Below are positions 1-8,842 of a stretch of DNA of 64,000 nt, piece by piece. How positions within the stretch are numbered: position 1 is the stretch's first letter; the number at the start of each line of letters is the position of its first letter. The translations under genes and the position numbers were made by a program. Location of the stretch: positions 930,001 through 994,000 of the forward strand of contig CP073693.1 in the NCBI GenBank assembly GCA_018228645.1, read 5' to 3'. Source of the stretch: Clostridiaceae bacterium Marseille-Q4143. Its GTDB lineage: Bacteria; Bacillota; Clostridia; Lachnospirales; Lachnospiraceae. Under the pieces are notes generated by a model, which was not told where the DNA came from, searched no databases, and worked only from the letters and a program-made list of their open reading frames with translations.

Positions 1-885
1 TGTGATCTCAAGATCTGACTTGATACTTTCCGCCATACGCTTAGAGACGTTGGCAAAAATAAGTTCTTTGATCTTCTCGTCTGAGCCTTTCAATGCGTAT
101 ACGATATCCTTAACGTCACATTCACGGATAAACCGCTGGATCGAACGGTTGTCCATCGATACAATATCTTCGAATACGAACATCTTCTTGCGGATCGTAT
201 CTGCCAGTTCACTGTTGTCTTTCCCTAATTCATCAAAGATGAACTTCTCATTTCCACGATCCATATGATTCATAACGTCTGCAATATAATCGATACCGCC
301 AATGGTTGTGTAATCTGTGGTAAGAATGTTTTCAAACCGTTTCTTCAACGTGGATTCCACGATCTTGATCGCATCCGGAGAAGCGCTCTCCATCTTTGCC
401 ACACACTCGACCACTTTGATCCGCTTCTCTTTGGGCAGTTCGCTGATCACGGTCGCCGCCTGATCTGCATCCGCATAGGAAAGCACCAGTGCGATCGTCT
501 GCGGACGTTCATGCTGTAAGAAAGAAAACAGATTCTTCACACTACTTTTTCGGATAAATTCAAACGGCCGCATTTTTAAGGATTTCGACAATTTTTCCAG
601 CAATACCTGCGTCGTTGCCTCTCCAAACGCTTTTTCCAGCACGCTCCGCGCATATTCCATTCCGCCGTCGGTCACAACTTTCTGTGTAAGACACGTCTTA
701 TAAAATTCATCCAACACGTCTTCGGTCTGCTCAGGAGGTACATGTCCCAGCTTCGCGACTTCAATCGTCAGCTTTTCAATTTCGCTTTCACTCAGATGCT
801 TGTAAACTTTCGATGCCTTTTCCGCTCCCAAAGAGACAATAACCGCCGCGGCTTTTTGTTCCGGCGTTAAACTATTGTTCTCCAT
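1..885 (-). CDS. fliG: Flagellar motor switch protein FliG (3' end off window)
   Basis: FliG is the rotor protein of the flagellar C-ring. It binds the MS-ring protein FliF through its N-terminal part and interacts with the stator through its C-terminal part. The 295 visible codons read continuously from an ATG at 885 (MENNSLTPEQKAAAVIVSLG) through the FliG N, middle (FEFIRKSSVKNLFSFLQHE region) and most of the C-terminal armadillo-like domains. About 40 residues of a typical 335-340 aa protein lie beyond the left edge. The start has an AGGAGAGG-type ribosome site and overlaps the fliF stop by 14 nt, so translational coupling is likely. No frameshift is visible in the part present. Confidence 0.95.
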   Translation of the reverse strand, partial: MENNSLTPEQKAAAVIVSLGAEKASKVYKHLSESEIEKLTIEVAKLGHVPPEQTEDVLDEFYKTCLTQKVVTDGGMEYARSVLEKAFGEATTQVLLEKLSKSLKMRPFEFIRKSSVKNLFSFLQHERPQTIALVLSYADADQAATVISELPKEKRIKVVECVAKMESASPDAIKIVESTLKKRFENILTTDYTTIGGIDYIADVMNHMDRGNEKFIFDELGKDNSELADTIRKKMFVFEDIVSMDNRSIQRFIRECDVKDIVYALKGSDEKIKELIFANVSKRMAESIKSDLEIT

Positions 886-2482
886 GATCCTCTCCTCCGT
901 TAAGCCATGATTTTAACAACTGGGCAGAAATCTCAGGATTCTGATCCGCAAACTCGCGTACCTGTTTCTTCAATTCCATTCCTCGGTCGTTCCGAAGTTC
1001 CTGCATCTCTTTACTCAGTCTTCCAATATCCTCGTCGCTATCCGCATGCAGATCCGGCATTACTTCCGTCTCTGCCGCAAGAAGTTCCTGTTCTTCCAAC
1101 ATTCTCTTCTTTTTGCGCCGTTTTGCAACGATCAGAATGATAATGCTCAATATCAGCAGTACAGCCGCTGCGATTCCCGCAAGAATCAGGAGGGTCTTCG
1201 TATCCATGGCATTCGCCTTTGCCGACGCCTCCTCTGTATTTGCCTTATAGAACGGTGCGCTTACCAGAGAGATCTTTCCCTCTCTGTCTTCCGCCGCGAT
1301 TCCGGCTGCATTTCCTATCAGATCCCGGATCTGCTTCTCCGTCAATTCACCATATCCCTCTCCATTAATTGCAACCGCTACTGTCAGATCTGTAAGGACT
1401 CCCGGATCGATCTGCCCCTGTTCTTTGATCTGATTGACCAGATAATCTTTGGAAACACTTTCGCTTTCAGAACTTGCGCTGCTGTTGCCGCCTCCGCCGG
1501 CAGCGTACTCGGTATTGTCCGCGTTGGTTTCGGTACCAACCTTTCCACCTGCGGTTCCCTGCCCGTTCTTCGTGTTCTCCGTCATACTTTCTTCATGACT
1601 GACGATTCCGCTTTTATCATTCTGATCGATTTTTTCCGGTGTATTGTACGTTGTACTCTCCGTGATCAGCCGCTGCGTATCGACCTTTGCTCTTGCGGAA
1701 ATCCTTACGTTCTGATTACCGTAAACCGGTCCGAGCACATCATGCACTTTTTCTTCGATCTGGTTTTCGATCACTGCCGCGATCTCTTCCGCGTCAGATC
1801 CGTTCATGCTTGACGACTCTTCGGAAACGGAAACGTCATTTCCATTTCCGTCAAATACCGCAACCTGATCCAGTTCCATTCCCGGCACACTTTTCGCGAC
1901 CAGACGCTGGATCGCCGCCGCCTGATCTTCTGTCGGCGATCCGCCGTCTTTCATCGTCACGACTGCGGTCGCGCTGGAATCCTGCTTTGCCTCGTCATCC
2001 AAAGCATATTTACTCTCTTCACCTAACGCGATCGTTACTTTCGCATCTTTGACATTCTCAAACAACCGGATCGTAGAACTGATCCGGTCCTGCAGTTCAT
2101 ATAATTTGTACGTCCGCTTGTCGGAATCCGTCGTCATCATACCCACGTTATTGATAAATGTATCGTATGTAAACCCGCTCTTTGGATACCCCTCCTGTAC
2201 GAGCTGTGCTTTCGTCACATCCAGGACATCCTTTTTCACTAAGATCGTAGATTCTCCCTGATATTTAAAATCAATGCCGCTTTCCTGCAGCTTTCCAACG
2301 ATCTGCTGTGCTTCTTCCGTTCCCAATCCGGAAAACAATACCTCATACGGCTGGTTATTCAGAATAAATGCAACGGCGACCGCAGCGATCAACAGCAGCG
2401 CCGCTCCCGCTATGATCAGCTTTTTCGTCTTGCTGCTTAACTTTCCCACAAATTCTTTTATCTGTTCCAGTTTCTCTTTCAT
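872..2482 (-). CDS. fliF: Flagellar MS-ring protein FliF
   Basis: FliF forms the membrane-embedded MS ring on which the flagellar motor and export apparatus are built. The 536 aa product has a transmembrane segment near residues 20-43, a YscJ/FliF ring domain after it (QPYEVLFSGLGTEEAQQI), a Gly/Ser/Asn-rich periplasmic stretch around residues 300-345, a second transmembrane helix near 430-455, and a cytoplasmic tail that should bind FliG. Length and order match the family. It lies 79 bp after fliE and overlaps fliG, inside one minus-strand operon. Confidence 0.96.
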   Translation of the reverse strand: MKEKLEQIKEFVGKLSSKTKKLIIAGAALLLIAAVAVAFILNNQPYEVLFSGLGTEEAQQIVGKLQESGIDFKYQGESTILVKKDVLDVTKAQLVQEGYPKSGFTYDTFINNVGMMTTDSDKRTYKLYELQDRISSTIRLFENVKDAKVTIALGEESKYALDDEAKQDSSATAVVTMKDGGSPTEDQAAAIQRLVAKSVPGMELDQVAVFDGNGNDVSVSEESSSMNGSDAEEIAAVIENQIEEKVHDVLGPVYGNQNVRISARAKVDTQRLITESTTYNTPEKIDQNDKSGIVSHEESMTENTKNGQGTAGGKVGTETNADNTEYAAGGGGNSSASSESESVSKDYLVNQIKEQGQIDPGVLTDLTVAVAINGEGYGELTEKQIRDLIGNAAGIAAEDREGKISLVSAPFYKANTEEASAKANAMDTKTLLILAGIAAAVLLILSIIILIVAKRRKKKRMLEEQELLAAETEVMPDLHADSDEDIGRLSKEMQELRNDRGMELKKQVREFADQNPEISAQLLKSWLNGGEDHGEQ

Positions 2483-2561
2483 AAGCTCAAAAGTTTCCTT
2501 TTAACATTTTCTTAACATATTTTTTACGTTTCATTACGCAAGAATATCAGCCTTGTATTTT

Positions 2562-2882
2562 TTACAGGCTGATACGCATTAACTCATTATAAGATTCCAT
2601 TGCTTTGTTCCGCAGCGACACCAACATGTCCACTGCGAGCTGTGCCTGTGAAGACGCCACCATCACAGAGTGTGCATCTTCCAGTTGTCCCGTAGCTAAA
2701 AGATACTGTTTATTTACCAGGTCATTTTCTGTACTTGTCACGTTGTCGATCGCTTCCCGGAAAACGCTTTTGAATGTTTCCGCGCCGCCCTTACCGCTGA
2801 CTTGTCTGCCATTTGCCGAGATACTTTCGATGCCGCTCTCCATCGTTTTTACCTGGATTGGCTGTATAAATAATTCGTCCAT
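2562..2882 (-). CDS. fliE: Flagellar hook-basal body protein FliE
   Basis: FliE links the MS ring to the proximal rod of the flagellum. The 106 aa product has the family C-terminal pattern (LEDAHSVMVASSQAQLAVD, then a region ending YNELMRISL) and normal length. The start follows a GGGAGG ribosome site only 11 bp after the flgB stop. In the usual Firmicute order flgB-flgC-fliE, flgC should occupy this position and it does not; the flgB-fliE spacing is too short to hold any remnant. Confidence 0.95.
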   Translation of the reverse strand: MDELFIQPIQVKTMESGIESISANGRQVSGKGGAETFKSVFREAIDNVTSTENDLVNKQYLLATGQLEDAHSVMVASSQAQLAVDMLVSLRNKAMESYNELMRISL

Positions 2883-2893
2883 AGAGACCTCCC

Positions 2894-3268
2894 CTACTGT
2901 CCTTTGATCGCTGACCGGTATCTGACGATATCGCCGCTCAACGACTGTGTCAAATACTGATACTGCAGTGCTGTTCTTGTAAGTTCCGTATATTCCACAT
3001 CGGCATTGACGCCGTTCCCATCTGCTCTCGTTGTGTGCGCGTCTTCCACAACATAGCTTTTTGAACTTTGGATCGCCTGACGTACATCCTCATTTTTCCC
3101 AGTCAATGCGGCTGCTTCCAGTTTTCTTCTGAATGTTTCTTCAAAATTAACGCGTTTCCTCCGGTATCCCGGTGTATCTACATTGGCAATGTTATTTGCC
3201 GTCACTTCCTGCTTCTTCCACAGATAGTCCATGGATTTTTCCATCATTGAAATCGTATTGCCAAACAT
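2894..3268 (-). CDS. flgB: Flagellar basal-body rod protein FlgB
   Basis: FlgB is a proximal rod subunit exported by the flagellar type III system. The 124 aa product carries the N-terminal rod signature (EVTANNIANVDTPGYRRK) and the C-terminal FlgB pattern (TALQYQYLTQSL, then RYRSAIKGQ). Length is a little short but within the family. It follows the lytic transglycosylase gene by 56 bp and is followed directly by fliE. The C-terminal part resembles FlgB and not FlgC, so flgC is the gene missing from the operon. Confidence 0.93.
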   Translation of the reverse strand: MFGNTISMMEKSMDYLWKKQEVTANNIANVDTPGYRRKRVNFEETFRRKLEAAALTGKNEDVRQAIQSSKSYVVEDAHTTRADGNGVNADVEYTELTRTALQYQYLTQSLSGDIVRYRSAIKGQ

Positions 3269-3324
3269 CCGGTCGCTCCCCTTTCCTTTTCATTGACCGA
3301 TTTTTCTGCGAAGTCCTGCTTTTA

Positions 3325-4062
3325 TCAAACAAATGTGCCCGTAAAATCATCTGACGAGATCATCTGACGCTGGATCTGAACCTTAAAAAGTTCCGAAAGG
3401 AGCGTCAGCATCTCTCCCGATGTATCCGTAACCTGCTTTCCCTCTCCGCAGAGCGGACAGAGATTCACTCCTGTCTTCCCACTCACATTCCGTACGCTGC
3501 CGGATCCGCCGGTCAACAGATTCCCTGCATCACCCATATATTCTTTCACTCTGCTGATATAGTTCTGTGTCTCCTGGAACGGCGGAACTCCACCGTACTT
3601 TTCCACATTACCGCTTCCCGCATTATATGCCGCAAGCGCCAGATCCACATTTCCATCATATCTGGCAAGCAGATCTGACAGATACTTTGCGCCGCCCATG
3701 ATATTGCTGCGCGCATCAAACGGATCCGTCACGCCGAGACTTTGCGCCGTCGCCGGCATAAGCTGCATGACGCCCTGCGCCCCCGCTCCCGACTGTGCAT
3801 AAGGGGCAAAATTCGATTCCTTCTTTCCGACCGCTTTCAGCAAATCTGCCGGAACGCCGTACGTCCGGGAAGCCTCTTCAAAAATTGCATCCAAATCTCC
3901 TGCGCTGATCCCGCTTTCCGCCATCTGCGTCTGTTGAAAAATGTGTGCAAATCCAGTCCCGGACAGGGACGGCTTCGTCACATTCTGCACTGCGCCGCGA
4001 TTGATCTGTTGTATGACATTTTCCATATATCTGTACTGCATATTCTGCAGTATATAATCCAT
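3325..4062 (-). CDS. Lytic transglycosylase (SLT domain), flagellar-operon type
   Basis: This probably cuts peptidoglycan so that the flagellar rod can cross the wall. The 245 aa product has a soluble-lytic-transglycosylase domain at about residues 55-180: the catalytic Glu lies in KAVGKKESNFAPYAQSGAGA, followed by GVMQLMPATAQ and LAAYNAGSGNVEKYGG. There is no signal peptide, consistent with export by the flagellar system, which is inference. A CxxC pair (NLCPLCGEG) lies near the C terminus. I prefer the ATG at 4062, six bases from GGGAG, over a GTG one codon earlier. It heads the flgB-fliE-fliF-fliG operon. Confidence 0.88.
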   Translation of the reverse strand: MDYILQNMQYRYMENVIQQINRGAVQNVTKPSLSGTGFAHIFQQTQMAESGISAGDLDAIFEEASRTYGVPADLLKAVGKKESNFAPYAQSGAGAQGVMQLMPATAQSLGVTDPFDARSNIMGGAKYLSDLLARYDGNVDLALAAYNAGSGNVEKYGGVPPFQETQNYISRVKEYMGDAGNLLTGGSGSVRNVSGKTGVNLCPLCGEGKQVTDTSGEMLTLLSELFKVQIQRQMISSDDFTGTFV

Positions 4063-4100
4063 CACAATCTCCCTCTCCGCTAAAATCCAATCTTTATTTA

Positions 4101-4130
4101 CATGATTCTACATGATTCTACATGATTCTA
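4101..4130 (-). repeat. Three perfect tandem copies of a 10-bp unit in the flagellar operon leader
   Basis: The unit CATGATTCTA (plus strand) occurs three times without a mismatch, with a fourth partial copy starting at 4131. It lies between the predicted -10 element and the ribosome site of the lytic transglycosylase gene. On the transcribed strand each unit contains an ATG followed directly by TAG. A 10-bp unit is about one helical turn, and a change in copy number would alter the leader length. Confidence 0.9.
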
Positions 4131-4147
4131 CATATTTTTACAATTTT

Positions 4148-4176
4148 ATTATAAATACTCTTCCCTTTAATGTCCA
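4148..4176 (-). promoter_or_regulatory. Predicted sigma-A-type promoter of the flagellar operon
   Basis: On the minus strand TGGACA (-35, 4171-4176) and TATAAT (-10, 4148-4153) are separated by 17 bp. The -35 element overlaps the first unit of the 28-bp tandem repeat at 4174-4229. The 10-bp repeats lie immediately downstream. This is the only good promoter-like sequence between the flagellar operon and the broken regulator upstream. Confidence 0.65.
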
Positions 4177-4229
4177 GCCCAACTCCAATATTTTTTCGCT
4201 TCCAGCCCAATTCCAATATTTTTTCGCTT
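4174..4229. repeat. Two tandem 28-bp repeats at the -35 region
   Basis: Positions 4174-4201 and 4202-4229 are two adjacent 28-bp copies with a single C/T difference. On the minus strand each contains GCGAAAAAATATTGG followed by a G-rich part. The downstream edge contributes to the -35 hexamer of the flagellar operon. The region from 4230 to 4362 holds no gene that I can support; a 66-codon minus-strand frame (4138-4338) crosses the repeats but has no ribosome site. Confidence 0.88.
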
Positions 4230-4362
4230 TTTTTGTATTGATTTCACAGAAAAATTCTGCTTTTTCTACTTCTGCCGCTTTGTCAGCTTCTTTCTTTTGT
4301 TCATTTTGTCTAATTCCAAAAGAAAAAGCAGATACCATTTTGGTACCCGCTCATTTTCCTAT

Positions 4363-4729
4363 TTAAAATACCTCGTCAAAGACCCGGTCGATCCGATTAC
4401 GAAGTGACTGTAATTTCAACTGTAAAATCCGGTTTTCCTGTTCCAACTGTGCAATATAAAGCTGTCGTCTGATCTTCAATTTCATCAGTTCTTCGTGAAT
4501 AGGTTTCTGAATAAAATCATCCCCACCATTACCAAATTCTTCGACTCTCAAATTCATGTCATCCATGTTAGCCAGAAAAATCCTGTAAACCTGTTTCCGC
4601 AACCAAAACTTCATATTCTTCCCCAAGCATCTTTTTCACTGTTTTCTGCTCTTCTTCATTGTGATCCACGATCATAATCCGCTTCTTTCCAAATCCGTTT
4701 GTTTCACTTAAACCTGCCACCTTTCTCAT
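4363..4729 (-). pseudogene. Response regulator receiver gene, frameshifted and internally deleted
   Basis: The frame beginning at ATG 4729 encodes the first strand and helix of a receiver domain (KKRIMIVDHNEEEQKTVKKM). It then reaches GLQDFSG and stops. The continuation is in another frame (4363-4626) and encodes a receiver end (VEEFGNGGDDFIQKPI) followed by a coiled-coil-like tail (QLEQENRILQLKLQSLRNRI). The middle of the receiver, including the phosphoacceptor Asp strand, is missing. The ATG overlaps the stop of the upstream GGDEF/EAL gene as ATGA, so the two were translationally coupled. It was probably a c-di-GMP-linked response regulator. An assembly error is the main alternative. Confidence 0.82.
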
Positions 4730-7700
4730 TCTCCTTTCTTAATGTCCCGATAATAACAATACCGGTCTTTTCCCAATCTTTTACTTTCATATAAAGCCTG
4801 ATCGGCTTCCTCCAGACTCCTTTCATAAGAAAATCTGCTTTTAGAGACAAATGTAATCCCCACGCTGCACCGAAGCGGAATCTCCGACGCACTGTGGATC
4901 ATGGCAAATAACTCGTTCATCCTGCGGTTGAGTATTTCACGCACCTCTACATTTTTGATGAACACAAGAAATTCGTCCCCGCCAAGCCGTCCGATCAGAT
5001 CTCCGTGACGGAATGTCATTTTCAAAACTCCGGTCAACGTTTTTAACGCCTCGTCTCCTTTTGCATGTCCATAGCGGTCATTGATCCCCTTAAAGTCATC
5101 CAGATCCAAAATCACAAGCGCTCCTCCGTCCGCCGTATTATCCCGAAGTATATACCGTTCTACTTCTCTTTCAAATGTAACTCGGTTATAAACCCCTGTC
5201 AACGGATCCAGATTTGCCGCTTTCTGAAGCACCAGCTCTTTTCTTTTCTCCGAATCGATATTTTTCAGATACAACAGCGCATATACCCGGTCCGTATATC
5301 GTTCGCGGAAAATATGCATCGTCAGTTTCATCCATTGATACGCATCGTCCGCACATCTGCGGAAACACAACTTTTTCGTTAAAATTCCATTGGCATGTCT
5401 GGAACTACACATTTCTTCCTGTACAAATCTCTGGACGCTTTCCATATCTTCCGGATGCACCTCTTCCTCGGCTTTCCGCTCCAGCAGCGCTGCAAATTTT
5501 TCCTTGTTCTCCTTGCATTCCCCCATATAGCTCTTCCACAGTCCTCCGGCAGTCCGAAGTTCACCGCTATCCAGTTCTACCTCTGCGAACGCAACCGCTT
5601 CCGAAAGCATTGCATAGTAAAATGCACTTTTCCATGTATATTTTTCCCAGAAATTCCACTCATTCTCCTGAAGCGCCCTCTTTTTCTCTGCTTTTGATTC
5701 CGTCGAAAACTGCAGCAATTCCATCTCACTGACAAGACGATGATATCCGGTCAGGCAGACCTTATCTCCGATTTCTCCCATTCGGACACCAAGACATTGT
5801 ACCACACACTCCCCTAATTCCGGATGCACCCATGTATATTCCAGTTGCGCCGGTCCTCCGGATGTCACGATCCGCTCCACAGACTTCGCCACATAAGAAC
5901 GATACTGCTCACCAATCCTGCTGTTCCAGTATTGGTACATTTCCTCCGGAATCTGTTCTTCGTTCACGCCCATGATCCGTTTCATCGTCCGGTCCCCATA
6001 CATCTTTGCCGTCCGGTTCTTTCGGTTCAGGATGATTTTCCAAAGTCCAAGGTTCGTCGTTCCCAGCACTTCTTCACATGCGATCTCCGGCACCAGTTTT
6101 CCTGCCGCAGTGTCGTGCAGACGTTCTGTCAGGAAACAGGACATCGTATGAAGCTGCGCCGCATCGCCATGATGGCGTTTCGGATTATCTACCCCAAGGA
6201 ATCCGATCACACGCTGCGCTTTTCGGATCGGCGCAACAATCAGCCGCCGGATCCCCTGTGTATGCAGGATTTCCCATTCTTCCAGTGCGCTCTTTTTTAT
6301 ATGTTCCAAATTACGGATCACAACCGATTCCCCTTTTTGAAACGCTTCGCCCCATCGCTGTATCGTGCTGCCCGGAACATTTTGAAGTTCGTCCTGCTGT
6401 GACGTCACGCCTTTCTCACACCACTCATGAGTATTGATCCAAAAATCGCCTGTCGCCGCCCGTTCAAATATATACGAACGATCTGCCTGATAAAACGCGC
6501 CGATCGACCGCAAAACTTTCCGGATCGCAAGTTCCGTATCCGGCTCTTCCACAAGCATTCTTGTACATTCCACAATATTCTGCGCAAAGTCCAGTTTTTC
6601 CTGAATACTTTTGCTGACATATTCTTTTTCCGTCACATCGATTGCGATCTCCATACGTGCCATTTTTCCATTCCATGGGATCAATTTATCTTTCAGCAGA
6701 AAATGACGGTTCAAAAACGTATTCTCTTTTTCCCACACAAAAAAACGCTCTGCATTTAATTTGTGATTTTTGCAAGACTCACAGGGATCGTTTCTCCCCT
6801 GAAATACTTTATAGCACTTTCTCCCTTTATAATCGTGAACGCCTGTCAGAAGCTGCCCCGCCATATTCATATAGTACAGCTCATAACTATCCTGATCGCA
6901 GACAAACACAATCTCGTCCATTTCTTCTATAATATTGCCCTGTTCACATGCCCGTTCCTGCATCTCCTGCGTTTTTTCTCCGCCGGAAAGTTGATACAGT
7001 CTTTTTCTGTATGCTTCCCATTGACTGTGTTCTTCACTGTCTCCCCTGATGTAATATCTGGCAAATGTTTCTGCTTCGTATGGTTTTGAAAACAAATATC
7101 CCTGCAACAGATCCGGGTGCAGCGTCCGCAGAACCGCCAGTTCCTCTTCGGTTTCCACGCCCTCACAGCAAACACGAAGCTGCTCACTATGAGACAGTTC
7201 GATCATATTGCTGATCAACCGGCAATTATACACACTGTGCTGTAATCTGCTGACAAAGCAACGATCGATCTTTACTTCGTTGATTTCCATGCTTTTCAAA
7301 TATCCCAAACTGGAATATCCGGTTCCGAAGTCATCAATTGAAATCTGGATTCCACATCTTCTCCACGAGTAAAAAATCTGATTGAAATATTGATATTCCT
7401 GAAGCTGCATACTCTCCGTCACTTCCAAGGTAAGACTTTCCCCCGAAAGTTCCGCTTTCTTCAACGCGTCCAACACTTTTTGTGTAATCATCTCATTCCT
7501 TAACTGGATGTAAGAAATATTGACACTGATATGAAAATCCGGAACCCATTTCCGCCAACATTTGCACTGATGCAGGGCAGTCGCCAAAACCCAGTCTCCG
7601 ACCGGGTCGATCAGTTCCGTCTGCTCCAAAAGCGGGATAAATTCTTCCGGGCTGATTCTTCCCCGGCTCGGCGATTCATATCGGAGAAGCGCTTCCGCTC

Positions 7701-8703
7701 CGTGCACATGGTAATCTGTCCCCGACACCTGCAACTGATAGCAAAGATGAAATCCAGCAAACCCATTCCGCACACTTTCTCTTAATTCTTCCTGCAAGTC
7801 AATCCGCTTCAAATTCTTCTCATAATCATCGGCTGAAAAAAACACAAGATTGTTCTTTCCTCTCTTCTTTGCCCAGTCAAGCGCATTTTCTGCATACTGA
7901 TATAATACACTGCTACCGTCTAGAATCTCTTCCCCATAAGGAACCGCTCCGGCAGACATCGTACAATACGGCAATACTTTTTCCTGGATCAGCAGATACG
8001 TCGTCTGCACCATACCTTTTGTACGCCCCTCCATATTGATCGCGTACCGGTCGCCGTCCACCCGATAAATACTCAATGACAAATCGACCACTTCTTCCAT
8101 GATCTCTGTCACGATCTTCAAAATGTAATTTCCGTACCCTCTTCCTCGTTTGATATTGATATTTTTAAAATCATCGATCCCAAGAAGCATCAAGAAACCT
8201 TTTTTCTCACTTTGAAGTTCTTTCTCCAAATCGTCAAACAGACAGGTCATATTTAAAAGCCCGGTCAGCGTATCTACTTTCTGACTCATAACAGAATCCG
8301 AAATCCGCCCAAACATAAGTTCCGGTTTTCCCGTGTCACTGCACCGGCTCTTCCCCCGAAAACTGATCCATACTTTTTCTCCATGATTATTTAAAAGCCG
8401 ACACTCAATATTACAAGAGACCATATCACCGCACTCTACCTGCCGCAACGTTCTCTTCACGGCATCAGCATCTCTGGCATACACACATCTCTCCAAATCC
8501 TGAATCTGATAAACATATTCTTCTCGTTTCGGCAGATTGTATTTCTCGTAGACCGGATTTGAAAAGTGTAGATTCCCCGTCTGAAAGTCCCATAAGAACA
8601 AGTAGTCCTCCGTACTTTCACTTAGAAATTCTATCGCCTGCAGACATTGCTCAATCTCATTTCCTCGATGATCTATCATCTCATTCCTCTCTTCTCGCTT
8701 CAT
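4726..8703 (-). CDS. Multidomain c-di-GMP protein: PAS, degenerate GGDEF, EAL, PAS/GAF, GGDEF
   Basis: This is a predicted cytoplasmic enzyme that both makes and breaks cyclic di-GMP. The 1325 aa product has an N-terminal PAS region (about 20-140) and a first GGDEF-like domain with DGDRY at about 216 instead of the active motif. The EAL domain (about 325-550) keeps EALLRY, LEVTES, DDFGTGYS, CEGVETEE and QGYLFSKP, so it should be an active phosphodiesterase. A cysteine-bearing PAS-like segment (CYKVFQGRNDPCESCKN) and a GAF-like region follow. The C-terminal GGDEF domain has GGDEF at about 1241, with an RHGD inhibitory-site motif five residues before it. No membrane segments are seen. I chose ATG 8703 because GGAGG lies six bases upstream. 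Its placement beside flagellar genes suggests a role in motility control. Confidence 0.9.
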   Translation of the reverse strand: MKREERNEMIDHRGNEIEQCLQAIEFLSESTEDYLFLWDFQTGNLHFSNPVYEKYNLPKREEYVYQIQDLERCVYARDADAVKRTLRQVECGDMVSCNIECRLLNNHGEKVWISFRGKSRCSDTGKPELMFGRISDSVMSQKVDTLTGLLNMTCLFDDLEKELQSEKKGFLMLLGIDDFKNINIKRGRGYGNYILKIVTEIMEEVVDLSLSIYRVDGDRYAINMEGRTKGMVQTTYLLIQEKVLPYCTMSAGAVPYGEEILDGSSVLYQYAENALDWAKKRGKNNLVFFSADDYEKNLKRIDLQEELRESVRNGFAGFHLCYQLQVSGTDYHVHGAEALLRYESPSRGRISPEEFIPLLEQTELIDPVGDWVLATALHQCKCWRKWVPDFHISVNISYIQLRNEMITQKVLDALKKAELSGESLTLEVTESMQLQEYQYFNQIFYSWRRCGIQISIDDFGTGYSSLGYLKSMEINEVKIDRCFVSRLQHSVYNCRLISNMIELSHSEQLRVCCEGVETEEELAVLRTLHPDLLQGYLFSKPYEAETFARYYIRGDSEEHSQWEAYRKRLYQLSGGEKTQEMQERACEQGNIIEEMDEIVFVCDQDSYELYYMNMAGQLLTGVHDYKGRKCYKVFQGRNDPCESCKNHKLNAERFFVWEKENTFLNRHFLLKDKLIPWNGKMARMEIAIDVTEKEYVSKSIQEKLDFAQNIVECTRMLVEEPDTELAIRKVLRSIGAFYQADRSYIFERAATGDFWINTHEWCEKGVTSQQDELQNVPGSTIQRWGEAFQKGESVVIRNLEHIKKSALEEWEILHTQGIRRLIVAPIRKAQRVIGFLGVDNPKRHHGDAAQLHTMSCFLTERLHDTAAGKLVPEIACEEVLGTTNLGLWKIILNRKNRTAKMYGDRTMKRIMGVNEEQIPEEMYQYWNSRIGEQYRSYVAKSVERIVTSGGPAQLEYTWVHPELGECVVQCLGVRMGEIGDKVCLTGYHRLVSEMELLQFSTESKAEKKRALQENEWNFWEKYTWKSAFYYAMLSEAVAFAEVELDSGELRTAGGLWKSYMGECKENKEKFAALLERKAEEEVHPEDMESVQRFVQEEMCSSRHANGILTKKLCFRRCADDAYQWMKLTMHIFRERYTDRVYALLYLKNIDSEKRKELVLQKAANLDPLTGVYNRVTFEREVERYILRDNTADGGALVILDLDDFKGINDRYGHAKGDEALKTLTGVLKMTFRHGDLIGRLGGDEFLVFIKNVEVREILNRRMNELFAMIHSASEIPLRCSVGITFVSKSRFSYERSLEEADQALYESKRLGKDRYCYYRDIKKGE

Positions 8704-8787
8704 TTGTATCCTCCACCCGCTTTTCCACAATCTCAACTATTGTATTTATGATAGCACAACCAACAGCCAGATTCCACCCAACTTTAA

Positions 8788-8826
8788 ATAAAAAAAGCGG
8801 AAAAACGGAACTCCGTTCCACTTTCC
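8788..8826 (-). terminator. Rho-independent terminator behind the flagellin remnant
   Basis: On the minus strand a hairpin (8799-8826, core GGAAC-GGA-GTTCC with outer GGAAA/TTTCC) is followed by a T-rich run to 8788. It lies just after the point where flagellin similarity ends, so it is probably the original flagellin terminator. Confidence 0.7.
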
Positions 8827-8842
8827 ACCTGTAAAAAGAATC

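Noticed and set aside
4138..4338. 66-codon minus-strand frame upstream of the flagellar operon
   Set aside because: No ribosome site, and it runs through the 28-bp tandem repeats and the -35/-10 promoter elements; more likely non-coding.
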